This document shows, one piece after another, positions 1 through 6,036 of a DNA stretch of 9,177 bases; the first letter of the stretch is position 1; each line of letters begins with the position of its first letter. Origin of the DNA: Candidatus Hydrogenedentota bacterium (GTDB lineage: Bacteria; Hydrogenedentota; Hydrogenedentia; Hydrogenedentales; CAITNO01); assembly GCA_903822375.1 (NCBI GenBank), contig CAIJOU010000614.1, positions 1-9,177 on the forward strand, read 5' to 3'. The notes under the pieces were generated by a model. The model was given only the letters and a program-made list of their open reading frames with translations, had not been told where the DNA came from and searched no databases. The position numbers and the translations under genes were made by a program.

Positions 1-729
1 CGCCATCATCTGCACCAGCGACTGCGGCGTGACCTCGTGGATTTCCTTGGTGGCGATCTTGCGCCCGTCGCGCATCACCGTCACCCGGTCGGCAATCTCG
101 AAGATCTCCGGCAGGTGGTGCGAGATGTAGACGATGGCCAGGCCCCGGTTGCGCAGATCGCGGATGATCCGGAACAGCCGCTGCACCTCGTCGCGCGACA
201 GCGACGAGGTGGGCTCGTCCAGCACCAAAACGCACGGGTGGTTGCCCAGCACCTTGGCGATCTCGACCAGCTGCGCCTCGTGCGGGCTGATCTCCCCGAC
301 CGTCTTGAGCGGGTCTAGGTCGAGCCCGACCCGTTCCAGGCAGCCCCGTGCCTCGCGCAGCAGCGCCGCCCGGTCGATGAACCCGCCCCAGCGCACGGGC
401 AGCCGCCCGACAAGCAGGTTCTCGGCGATGCTGATCGGCCGGGCCAGGCTCAGTTCCTGGTACACCATGCCGATGCCCTGCTCCTTGGCGGCGGCGGGCG
501 AATGGATGCGCGCCTCCTGTCCGCCAATGCGGATCGTGCCCGTGTAATCGTCAAACGAGCCCGTCAAAATCTTCATCAGCGTTGACTTGCCCGCGCCGTT
601 CTCCCCCATCAGCGCATGCACCTCCGCCGGCGCCACCTCAAAGTCCACCCTGTCCACAGCCAGCATCCCCGGAAAGCGCTTCGAAACGCCCTCCATTGCC
701 AATGCTGGTTGTGCAAACGCTGCCGACAT
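1..729 (-). CDS. Sugar ABC transporter ATP-binding protein, CUT2 (RbsA/MglA-like), N-terminal part, cut by window edge
   Basis: This would be the cytoplasmic ATPase that energises import of a monosaccharide such as ribose, galactose or xylose; the substrate cannot be read from the sequence. The 243 codons present cover the first nucleotide-binding domain. They show Walker A GENGAGKST (residues 42-50), the Q-loop MVYQELSL (about 88-95), Walker B VLVLDEPTSSL (about 167-177) and the H-loop YISHH (about 201-205). The stretch LVEIAKVL after the signature and the overall pattern are typical of CUT2 ATPases, which are about 500 residues with two such domains; the second domain and any permease lie beyond the left edge. 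The signature is odd: ISPHE stands where LSxGQ is expected. The ATG at 729 is preceded by GGAGAGG at a short spacing. An alternative ATG lies at codon 12. A leader hairpin and possible promoter lie just upstream. Confidence 0.9.
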   Translation of the reverse strand, partial: MSAAFAQPALAMEGVSKRFPGMLAVDRVDFEVAPAEVHALMGENGAGKSTLMKILTGSFDDYTGTIRIGGQEARIHSPAAAKEQGIGMVYQELSLARPISIAENLLVGRLPVRWGGFIDRAALLREARGCLERVGLDLDPLKTVGEISPHEAQLVEIAKVLGNHPCVLVLDEPTSSLSRDEVQRLFRIIRDLRNRGLAIVYISHHLPEIFEIADRVTVMRDGRKIATKEIHEVTPQSLVQMMA

Positions 730-742
730 CGCCCTCTCCGGT

Positions 743-766
743 GGACGCGGCACACCCGCCGCGTCC
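743..766 (-). promoter_or_regulatory. Leader hairpin upstream of the ABC ATPase
   Basis: GGACGCGGC (743-751) and GCCGCGTCC (758-766) form a perfect 9-bp stem with a 6-nt loop. On the minus strand it ends 13 nt before the start codon, next to the GGAGAGG ribosome site. No U-tract follows, so it is not an intrinsic terminator. It could stabilise the mRNA 5' end or modulate translation; this role is inferred. Confidence 0.5.
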
Positions 767-775
767 GGTGCGAAG

Positions 776-784
776 AGTGTAGCA
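776..784 (-). promoter_or_regulatory. Possible extended -10 promoter for the ABC ATPase
   Basis: Read on the minus strand this is TGC-TACACT, an extended -10 form (TGn followed by TAnAnT). No good -35 hexamer is seen at the usual distance. Transcription from here would begin near 769, immediately before the leader hairpin. The call rests on motif match and placement only. Confidence 0.3.
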
Positions 785-802
785 TACAGGGAGGGGAAGG
801 GG

Positions 803-837
803 ATTCAGAATCCAGAATCCAGAATCTAGAATCCAGA
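803..837. repeat. Five-copy 7-bp tandem repeat (ATCCAGA)
   Basis: Five consecutive 7-bp units occur: ATTCAGA, ATCCAGA, ATCCAGA, ATCTAGA, ATCCAGA. An A/G-only run (GGAA/GAAG-rich) follows to about 875. The array lies about 75 bp upstream of the ABC ATPase start, outside any credible gene. It resembles in style the heptanucleotide short tandemly repeated sequences known from cyanobacteria, but the unit sequence differs. Confidence 0.85.
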
Positions 838-892
838 AGGTCGGAAGAAGAAGGAAGGAAGAAGGAAGAAAGAAGTACAGTGCTGTTTCTGG

Positions 893-935
893 TCCCCCTT
901 TGAAGGGGGCAGTTCGCGCAGCGAACGGGGGATGT
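893..935 (+). repeat. REP-like palindromic element, copy 1
   Basis: CCCCCTTTGAAGGGGG at 894-909 (7-bp arms, 2-nt loop) is followed by a second hairpin, GTTCGC-GCA-GCGAAC at 912-926, and then GGGGGATGT. The 5' TCCCCC and the 3' GGGGGA can also pair with each other, giving an outer stem. The same framework recurs inverted at 961-1003. No transposase gene is in the window, so mobility is inferred from the repetition. Confidence 0.8.
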
Positions 936-960
936 TCTGCTTGGTGTTGCACATAACTTC

Positions 961-1003
961 CACATCCCCCGGGCCTTCGGGCCACCCCCTTCAAAGGGGG
1001 ATC
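961..1003 (-). repeat. REP-like palindromic element, copy 2 (inverted)
   Basis: Read on the minus strand, this copy has the same CCCCCTTTGAAGGGGG block, then a different central hairpin (GGCC-CGAA-GGCC), then GGGGGATGT. With copy 1 it forms a convergent pair separated by about 25 nt, like paired REP units (BIMEs) in enterobacteria. Flanks are conserved while the central hairpin keeps its fold but not its sequence. Confidence 0.8.
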
Positions 1004-1027
1004 TGGAACACCCAGCCCCCCGGATTC

Positions 1028-1078
1028 TTTACAAACGTTTTACAAACTCTTTGCGCCAATCTCACCAACGCGGCGCAA
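1028..1078 (+). promoter_or_regulatory. Candidate upstream regulatory region of the sialidase-like gene
   Basis: Two direct copies of TTTACAAAC (1028-1036 and 1039-1047) lie 11 bp apart, about one helical turn. They are followed by the inverted repeat TTGCGCC (1051-1057) / GGCGCAA (1072-1078). Both sit just upstream of a possible -10 element. The spacing suggests protein-binding sites; no regulator is identified. Confidence 0.35.
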
Positions 1079-1083
1079 GAAAA

Positions 1084-1092
1084 TGCCATAAT
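1084..1092 (+). promoter_or_regulatory. Possible extended -10 promoter of the sialidase-like gene
   Basis: TGC-CATAAT fits an extended -10 element with five of six matches to TATAAT. The -35 position is poor. The predicted start near 1099 would give a leader of about 110 nt. The 8-bp palindrome ATTCGAAT overlaps the end of this element (1091-1098) and recurs at 1192-1199 next to the ribosome site. Confidence 0.35.
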
Positions 1093-1211
1093 TCGAATGG
1101 AAACCGCAGTGCATGTGCCTCGACATTCCGATGCCCGGCGTCAAAGGCTAAGAGGGCGGCTGTCCTACATTTTTCGCCGCGCAGCAGTGCAATTCGAATG
1201 GAGGTTGTCGC

Positions 1212-2417
1212 ATGAATTCGTTAGCTCGTGTGCTTTCAGTGGTGACCTTGTCGTGCGCCGCCATTGCAGCGGCACAGGACGCCCCCCATATCCGCGTGCA
1301 TGAAAGCGTCGTCTTCGACGGGCACAAAGGCTGGACGCACGACGGCGTGACTTACCGGCTGGCGTGCGGGGCGAACATTGCGCAGATGCCCAACGGCGAT
1401 TTGTTGTGCTGGTGGCTGTCAGGCAGCGACAACGAGCCCTCGACGGACAACAACGTGCTGGCGTCGCGTTCGACGGACAAGGGCAGGACCTGGGGCGAGC
1501 CGTACATCCTGCTCGCTGCGGACAAGGAGGCGGGGGCGATGACGTTGATGCATGTCACGCCATCGGGCAGGGTCATCGCCTTCGGCGCGGGCTGGCCGTC
1601 GGAACTGCAATACACGGTGTGGCACTACTTCCGCATGGAGTCAACCGACAACGGCTTCACCTGGAGCGCGCGGGAGACGGTCCATTTCCGCGCAAGCGAC
1701 GACCTCATGATCGAGCATCCCATACGACTGGCGAACGGCGAGTACCTGTGTCCGACCTCTTTCTTTGAGAAGCGGCCCAAGCCGCTTTTGTCGGGCATCT
1801 CCGAACTGGCCCGGGCCAAGTCGGAAGCGGAGGCGCTGGCGCTGCCGCCTCATCCCGACCCTGCGTTCAAGCCGGACAAGTTTGCCACACACCTGCACGG
1901 CTGTTCGGTGTTGATCACCAAGGACCCGGAACTGCGAAACCTCACGGAGTATCAAGGCGTCCGGAACCGTCCGCTGGGCCTACTGGAAAGCACGGTCGTG
2001 CAGTTGAAGGACGGGCGCATCGCGATGCTGATGCGCGCCGAGTACGGGGGCTTTCTCTGGCGCGCCGACAGCAAAGACAACGGCCGCAGCTGGACCGACG
2101 CGTGGCAGACCAACATTCCCAATCCCACCTCACTCGCCGCGCTGATCCGCCTTCCTGACGGCCGCATTGCGCTCATCCACAACGCGAGGGGCGGCGTGGT
2201 CGGCGAGCGGGCCGTGCGCGACCCCTTGTCCATCTGGCTGAGCGAGGACGAGATGCAAAGCTGGGCCGTGAAAGAGGATGTGATCACCGGCGGCCAGCTC
2301 GCCTATCCCTGCCCGCTGATCGTGGACGGCCGGTTCGTGTTCTCCTACGACCACAACCGCCGCGAAGCGCGATTCGTGGAGGTCGACCTGCCGCCGGTTG
2401 GCGGAGAGAAGAAGTGA
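1212..2417 (+). CDS. Secreted BNR-repeat / sialidase-like glycoside hydrolase
   Basis: The protein has 401 residues and probably acts outside the cytoplasm on glycans. An N-terminal signal peptide is visible (residues 1 to about 21, ending AIAAA before QDAP). Asp-box motifs of six-bladed sialidase propellers appear at 87-94 (STDKGRTW), 144-151 (STDNGFTW) and 287-294 (SKDNGRSW), with a degenerate one at 344-351. The C-terminal stretch around YPCP (365-368) and YDHNRRE (379-385) fits the BNR_2 type. True sialic-acid specificity is not shown: the sialidase arginine triad cannot be assigned with certainty, and many environmental members of this family have unknown substrates. The ATG is preceded by GGAGG at 1200-1204 with 7 nt spacing. 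The gene converges on the DUF4190 pair with a 19-nt gap and no clear terminator. Confidence 0.8.
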   Translation: MNSLARVLSVVTLSCAAIAAAQDAPHIRVHESVVFDGHKGWTHDGVTYRLACGANIAQMPNGDLLCWWLSGSDNEPSTDNNVLASRSTDKGRTWGEPYILLAADKEAGAMTLMHVTPSGRVIAFGAGWPSELQYTVWHYFRMESTDNGFTWSARETVHFRASDDLMIEHPIRLANGEYLCPTSFFEKRPKPLLSGISELARAKSEAEALALPPHPDPAFKPDKFATHLHGCSVLITKDPELRNLTEYQGVRNRPLGLLESTVVQLKDGRIAMLMRAEYGGFLWRADSKDNGRSWTDAWQTNIPNPTSLAALIRLPDGRIALIHNARGGVVGERAVRDPLSIWLSEDEMQSWAVKEDVITGGQLAYPCPLIVDGRFVFSYDHNRREARFVEVDLPPVGGEKK

Positions 2418-2436
2418 TTTCGTCCATTCTTGAGGC

Positions 2437-2781
2437 TCAACGCCTGAAATAGAGGCGAATCGCAGACGACCCGATGTCGGTGAAGACGAACAGGAAAGCG
2501 GCCATGAAGACAAGCGACAGGGCGAAAACCGCCAGGTTCACGTAACCCAGGATTGTGGCGGTCTTGGCAAGTCCCTCGTTCTCCCGGGGCATGGCGCCGC
2601 ACTCCATCCGGGCAAGTGATTTGCGGCCGAGAATGATGGCCGGAATCGAAAAGACCGGACCGCAGGCCACGAAAGAGAGAATGGCGAGCGCCAGACTGAC
2701 GATGGGCAGTGTCTTGCCGTCCTGCGGCGGGCCGGTACGGGGCCGTTCCCTGGAGGTGAAGGCATGGGGTGCGTTGTCCAT
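2437..2781 (-). CDS. DUF4190-type small membrane protein (second of tandem pair)
   Basis: The protein has 114 residues: a polar, Pro/Arg-containing N-terminus (1-24) and two hydrophobic segments (about 25-52 and 74-100). They are joined by a charged loop, GRKSLARMECGAMPRENEG. The pattern of two membrane segments around an ILGxxxL motif matches the DUF4190 family, whose function is unknown. It aligns well with the neighbouring gene product and is probably its duplicate. The start is taken as ATG at 2781, with GGGAG about 10 nt upstream; a TTG at 2802 would add seven residues but overlaps that ribosome site. It lies 43 nt downstream of the first copy and is probably co-transcribed. Confidence 0.75.
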   Translation of the reverse strand: MDNAPHAFTSRERPRTGPPQDGKTLPIVSLALAILSFVACGPVFSIPAIILGRKSLARMECGAMPRENEGLAKTATILGYVNLAVFALSLVFMAAFLFVFTDIGSSAIRLYFRR

Positions 2782-2824
2782 AACATGCAAGCTCCCTTTC
2801 AACGGTTATGACGGCCGTTCGGTG

Positions 2825-3208
2825 TTACAAGGAATATACAAACGGCGACACCCGGCCCGCATTGCCGGCGAAGAAGAACAACCCGAGAAAGATCACTATA
2901 CAGACCACCGCCAGCGCGATATTGATCCAACTGAGAACCGTGCCGGCCATGGCGAAGCCCCGCGCGTCCCGAGACATGACGCCCCGGCGGATTTTGCCGA
3001 GCGATATGTGGCCCAAAATGACGCCGGGAACCGAGCAGAACGGTCCGCCCAACACAAAAGACGCTATCCCCAGGACCATGCTCGCGATGGCCAGACCGTT
3101 GCCTTCCTGCGGGGACCGGAGTGGCTGCGGAGCCGCCGGCCGTATCGGGGGCGGCGGGGACGTTGACGGTGGAATTACCGGCGGAGCTTGGAAATCTGTG
3201 TCAGTCAT
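2825..3208 (-). CDS. DUF4190-type small membrane protein with proline-rich N-terminus (first of tandem pair)
   Basis: The protein has 127 residues. A proline-rich cytoplasmic-looking arm (residues 8-34, many PP pairs) precedes two membrane segments, about 38-70 and 85-114, with the family-like core GPFCSVPGVILGHISLGKI between 55 and 73. DUF4190 proteins commonly have this plan; their role is unknown. ATG at 3208 is chosen because AAGGAGG (3220-3226, minus strand) lies 11 nt upstream and a sigma70-like promoter lies at 3236-3264. A longer frame opening with GTG at 3274 would begin upstream of that promoter. The next gene downstream is a paralogue. Confidence 0.8.
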   Translation of the reverse strand: MTDTDFQAPPVIPPSTSPPPPIRPAAPQPLRSPQEGNGLAIASMVLGIASFVLGGPFCSVPGVILGHISLGKIRRGVMSRDARGFAMAGTVLSWINIALAVVCIVIFLGLFFFAGNAGRVSPFVYSL

Positions 3209-3235
3209 GGCGATGTTTTCCTCCTTGCGATCACC

Positions 3236-3264
3236 ATGGTATGCCTTCTCGAAGAACCGGTCAA
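3236..3264 (-). promoter_or_regulatory. Sigma70-like promoter of the DUF4190 pair
   Basis: On the minus strand TTGACC (3264-3259) and TACCAT (3241-3236) are separated by exactly 17 bp. Initiation near 3229 would give a leader of about 20 nt carrying AAGGAGG. The spacer contains a small palindrome, TTCT-TCG-AGAA, that could bind a regulator. The promoter sits just outside the inverted repeat at 3269-3345. Confidence 0.55.
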
Positions 3265-3268
3265 AATC

Positions 3269-3345
3269 AACCACCGATGAACACGGATAAACACCGATAG
3301 GATGACCGGCTCCTCATCGGCGTTTATCGGTGTCCATCGGTGGTT
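3269..3345. repeat. Large inverted repeat with 30-bp arms
   Basis: Arms at 3269-3298 and 3316-3345 match in 27 of 30 positions, with a 17-nt loop. Each arm is itself built of roughly 10-bp units of the type CCGATGRACA / CGGATAAACA. The right arm overlaps the last codons and the TAA of the beta-helix gene (stop at 3324-3326). It could act as a transcription barrier or be a dispersed palindromic repeat; there is no U-tract that would mark an intrinsic terminator. Confidence 0.85.
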
Positions 3346-5501
3346 CTCTTTCTTCTGCCAGCCAAAAGAAGGGCCCCCGCCAGAAGCGCAATCGCGGGTA
3401 TCCCCGCAACGGGCAGGACCCCGTCTCCAGTAATGCGCGGAGACAGGGCCGCCGTCACATAGTCCTGCGCGTCGCCGCCCGCCCTGCGCACGCTTTCATA
3501 TTCCTCTCCGTTGCTGTGCCCGTCCCCGTCGGCATCGCCCGCGGCGGAGAGCGGTTCCCCGGTCATCGACTGGTAATTGCCCGTCAGTCCGAAATTCGCG
3601 GCAAGCTGGCTCCGCAGTTCCGCGCTGACCGCGAGCAGCGCGGCCAGCACATGAACGAAGGGCCCCGTCTGCGTGCGCACCGCGCTCTTCTCCAGCCACA
3701 GCAGGGAGAGATTGGCAAAGTAGGCGTTCTCCACGGCATCGTGGTTAATGCCGTCCGGGTGGCAAAGGCATTCCGACACCAGCGCCAGCGTCCACCGCTC
3801 GGGCACCACGCTGCCGGGCATGATCGGCACGTTCGGGTCCTGCGAACCCCACTGGTCGGCAAAAGCGGTCCACTCGCCGTCGAAAAGATCGCTGTAACAG
3901 GCACAGTCACGGCACTGCGTCTCACCGGTACCGCCCAGGCGCCGCGCCAACTGGTCGTCATAGAGCGAGTGCGGGCAGAGGAAACGGCCCTGTCCCTGGC
4001 CCTCCACCCAGTCTTCCGGAGCGGTGCCCTCCGACAGGGGAAGCAGCAGGAGCGAGGTGTACAGCGACGGTCCCTCCGTGCCGATAACGTAGCCCAGCCC
4101 GTACTGCATCGACCGGATCATGCCGGTGCCGTGGGCGTTCCAGACGGCGCACTGCGTGGCCGTGATTCCGGCGCCAGTGCTTTCCGTGCCGCGGTTGATC
4201 GCGGACCATCCGTCGTCGAGCGTGCACGAGTCCACCAGGCAGGCCATGGCCAGTTCGTGGTGGTATTCCGACGTGGTTCCAACACCGAGAGAGGATGTGG
4301 CGGAGAGGATGTTTCTTCCGCCCGCGCTGTGGCAGCGCAGGAAGACGCATCCTGATGTGCCAAAGTCCCAGTTCTGGATGAAATTGTGGCGGCCGTCAAT
4401 GCCGTCGCAGTCGCGGAACAGCACCTCGTTGCTCGTGCCCACCTCGTAGAGGTAACCGCACCCGCCGCTGCCCCGGTTCTGCGCCTTTTCCAGACGGCAG
4501 TCGGCCACGGTGACGCGCTTCCCGTTGAGCACGTGCAGGCCGCTGTTCTGCAGATGGTACGCGCGCGTGTCGGCGGCCAGCGGGGAGGCGAAAGATTTCA
4601 GCCGCAACGCCCAGCAGTCCTTGACGCTCTCAAACAGGAGCAGGTGCTCCCTTTCAAGGTTCCAGGCATCCAGGTAGGCCACCGCGTTGGACAGGCCCAG
4701 GTCGCTGATGCCGCACTCGGAAATGTAACCCGTCTCCCTGCGGATACTGGCACTGTCGCGCAGTTTGGCGGGATAGCGCAACGGCACGTCCAGCGTGACC
4801 CGGTGCGGCGTGACACTGCCGTCCACGGCCGCCACCTTGCGCCGGAACATGGGGCGCCACTGGTTCACCGATACCTGCCAGGTGCCGGTCATGTTGTGCT
4901 CGGCCACAAAGTCGGGCGTGATCACCCAACCCACGGCAATGTCATCTCCCGGGGTCAACCCGCTCGAATCGGCGACTTCCACGAAAGATGCGCCGTTCTG
5001 GCCGTCCGCCGCCAGGGGGACCTCTGCGCCCTGCGTCACACTGCCCCGAAACGTGAGATGGGCCCTGTCGGCCATGCCGTTCCACTGGGTAAAGTAAATG
5101 CGGCTCTGTTCGGACCCGACGCCCTGAAGCACCACGTTGGAATGGGTCACCAGCAGGGTGCCGTCGCAGCGGTACAGTCCTGCCGGGAAACGGACCATAC
5201 CCCCGCCTGCCGCCTGGGCCGCGTCGATGGCCGACTGTATCGCGGTCGTCGCATCCGATGCCCCCGTCGCGTCCGCCCCGTACAGGGTCACGTCAAATAC
5301 GGTTCCCACGGAAGGGGCGGGCAGCGGCGCCTCGCCGTTCTTGTAACCGGCATAGGAGAAATCGTGCAGAAAAGCCCCCCCTGTAACCGAGAATCCCGGA
5401 TGCCAGTCCTCGGGATACAGAGCACTGCGGAAGGGTTCCGCTGTTGCCGCCGTCCCAAGGAGGCACAACGCCGCCGCCATGCACCACGTCCATACCCGCA
5501 T
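3324..5501 (-). CDS. Exported pectate-lyase-like right-handed beta-helix protein with C-terminal sorting-type tail
   Basis: The protein has 725 residues. A signal peptide (1-21, ending TAATA) is followed from about residue 69 by a Pectate_lyase_3-type start: YGADATGASDATTAIQSAID, then GGGMVRFPAGLYR at 99-111. A long Gly/Cys-containing region consistent with a parallel beta-helix follows. Such proteins bind or cleave polysaccharides; catalytic residues cannot be assigned. Near the C-terminus is an acidic calcium-loop-like motif, DADGDGHSNGEEY (656-668). A tail of LPVAG, a hydrophobic helix (about 699-715) and RRKR (716-719) resembles exosortase or rhombosortase-type sorting signals without matching PEP-CTERM or LPXTG exactly. 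The last six residues, TTDGHR, come from an inverted repeat. The ATG at 5501 has GGAG 5 nt upstream. Confidence 0.75.
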   Translation of the reverse strand: MRVWTWCMAAALCLLGTAATAEPFRSALYPEDWHPGFSVTGGAFLHDFSYAGYKNGEAPLPAPSVGTVFDVTLYGADATGASDATTAIQSAIDAAQAAGGGMVRFPAGLYRCDGTLLVTHSNVVLQGVGSEQSRIYFTQWNGMADRAHLTFRGSVTQGAEVPLAADGQNGASFVEVADSSGLTPGDDIAVGWVITPDFVAEHNMTGTWQVSVNQWRPMFRRKVAAVDGSVTPHRVTLDVPLRYPAKLRDSASIRRETGYISECGISDLGLSNAVAYLDAWNLEREHLLLFESVKDCWALRLKSFASPLAADTRAYHLQNSGLHVLNGKRVTVADCRLEKAQNRGSGGCGYLYEVGTSNEVLFRDCDGIDGRHNFIQNWDFGTSGCVFLRCHSAGGRNILSATSSLGVGTTSEYHHELAMACLVDSCTLDDGWSAINRGTESTGAGITATQCAVWNAHGTGMIRSMQYGLGYVIGTEGPSLYTSLLLLPLSEGTAPEDWVEGQGQGRFLCPHSLYDDQLARRLGGTGETQCRDCACYSDLFDGEWTAFADQWGSQDPNVPIMPGSVVPERWTLALVSECLCHPDGINHDAVENAYFANLSLLWLEKSAVRTQTGPFVHVLAALLAVSAELRSQLAANFGLTGNYQSMTGEPLSAAGDADGDGHSNGEEYESVRRAGGDAQDYVTAALSPRITGDGVLPVAGIPAIALLAGALLLAGRRKRTTDGHR

Positions 5502-5673
5502 TGCCGCTCCGGCGCTTGCCCCCCGGTGCAGCAGGATGCCCGTTGCTTCATCCCGCCACGCGCGCGTCCGCGGCGTATACGGCCTGTTTACGGTTGCGTG
5601 TGTTTTGATGGTTCCCGCCTTTTCCGGTCCCGCTCAGGCCTGCGTGGCCGGCGGCTCGCCTGTTCTCCCAGAA

Positions 5674-5703
5674 AATATACGTCCACCCGCACTGGAAGCG
5701 CAA
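5674..5703 (-). promoter_or_regulatory. Possible promoter of the beta-helix gene
   Basis: On the minus strand TTGCGC (5703-5698) and TATATT (5679-5674) are 18 bp apart. Start of transcription near 5667 would leave a leader of about 165 nt. The -35 match is modest, so this is a weak call. Confidence 0.25.
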
Positions 5704-5760
5704 TATGGACGGCCTGCCGCGGATGTCATCCAGCACGCCCGGCCGGCGCCCGTTGAAAGG

Positions 5761-5800
5761 GCGGGAACTCCGTATGCAAACAATCGGCGGCAGTTCCCGC
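5761..5800. repeat. Inverted repeat with 9-bp arms
   Basis: GCGGGAACT (5761-5769) and AGTTCCCGC (5792-5800) are perfect inverted copies around a 22-nt centre. Position in the middle of a divergent spacer would suit an operator or a small hairpin; no regulator is known. Confidence 0.5.
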
Positions 5801-5984
5801 GGTTGCTCTCTTCGTGTTCACCGGCAAGCCGAATGCATGTTGGGGCTCCCGCCGTTCAGCGGCGCCAAGCCGGGACCGGACGTTGGTTTCTTGCGATAAA
5901 TGGGAATAATGGAAAGAAGCACGGCCGAACCCACGCGCAGGTAGGCAGGGGGGAAAGGGCGGTTTTTCCCGATTATACGGGGTG

Positions 5985-6014
5985 TGCTATCATCGCGCTT
6001 CGCCTGTTCAGGCG
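5985..6014 (+). promoter_or_regulatory. Possible extended -10 promoter and 5'-end hairpin of the HAD gene
   Basis: TGC-TATCAT (5985-5993) fits an extended -10 element, with no strong -35. The predicted start near 6000 coincides with the perfect hairpin CGCCTG-TT-CAGGCG (6001-6014). The arrangement mirrors that in front of the ABC ATPase. Confidence 0.35.
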
Positions 6015-6036
6015 CATCAACATGGAAGGACACATC

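Larger units (their letters stand above)
730..1211. other. Non-coding spacer between divergent ABC ATPase and sialidase-like genes
   Basis: This 482-bp spacer holds, in order, the ABC leader hairpin and possible promoter, the 7-bp tandem array, a purine-rich tract, the two REP-like elements, and a regulatory region for the sialidase-like gene. Open frames across it are interrupted by the repeats and show no recognisable protein, so I see no gene here. Confidence 0.7.
5502..6036. other. Divergent spacer between beta-helix and HAD genes
   Basis: This 535-bp spacer separates two divergently transcribed genes. One plus-strand frame stays open from 5479 into the HAD gene, but its translation before 6037 is compositionally unlike a folded protein and overlaps the 5' end of the beta-helix gene. 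I see no convincing gene. It holds possible promoters for both flanking genes, an inverted repeat at 5761-5800 and a small hairpin at 6001-6014. Confidence 0.6.

Noticed and set aside
894..909. Intrinsic terminator
   Set aside because: The GC-rich hairpin has no following T-tract, and the flanking genes are divergent, so no transcript needs to end here.
2430..2457. Bidirectional terminator between the convergent sialidase-like and DUF4190 genes
   Set aside because: Only 5-bp stems (TTGAG/CTCAA and CGCCT/AGGCG) are present, without T-tracts.
3209..3274. Longer DUF4190 protein starting at GTG 3274
   Set aside because: That start lies upstream of the TTGACC/TACCAT promoter and inside the inverted-repeat arm; ATG 3208 has AAGGAGG.
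4386..5756. Long plus-strand open frame (456 codons) antisense to the beta-helix gene
   Set aside because: It is an antisense shadow in high-GC DNA; the minus-strand product has a signal peptide, family motifs and a coherent domain plan.
5479..6036. N-terminal extension of the HAD frame, including a hydrophobic stretch resembling a signal peptide
   Set aside because: It overlaps the start of the divergent beta-helix gene, has no family resemblance, and a strong ribosome site sits right before ATG 6037.
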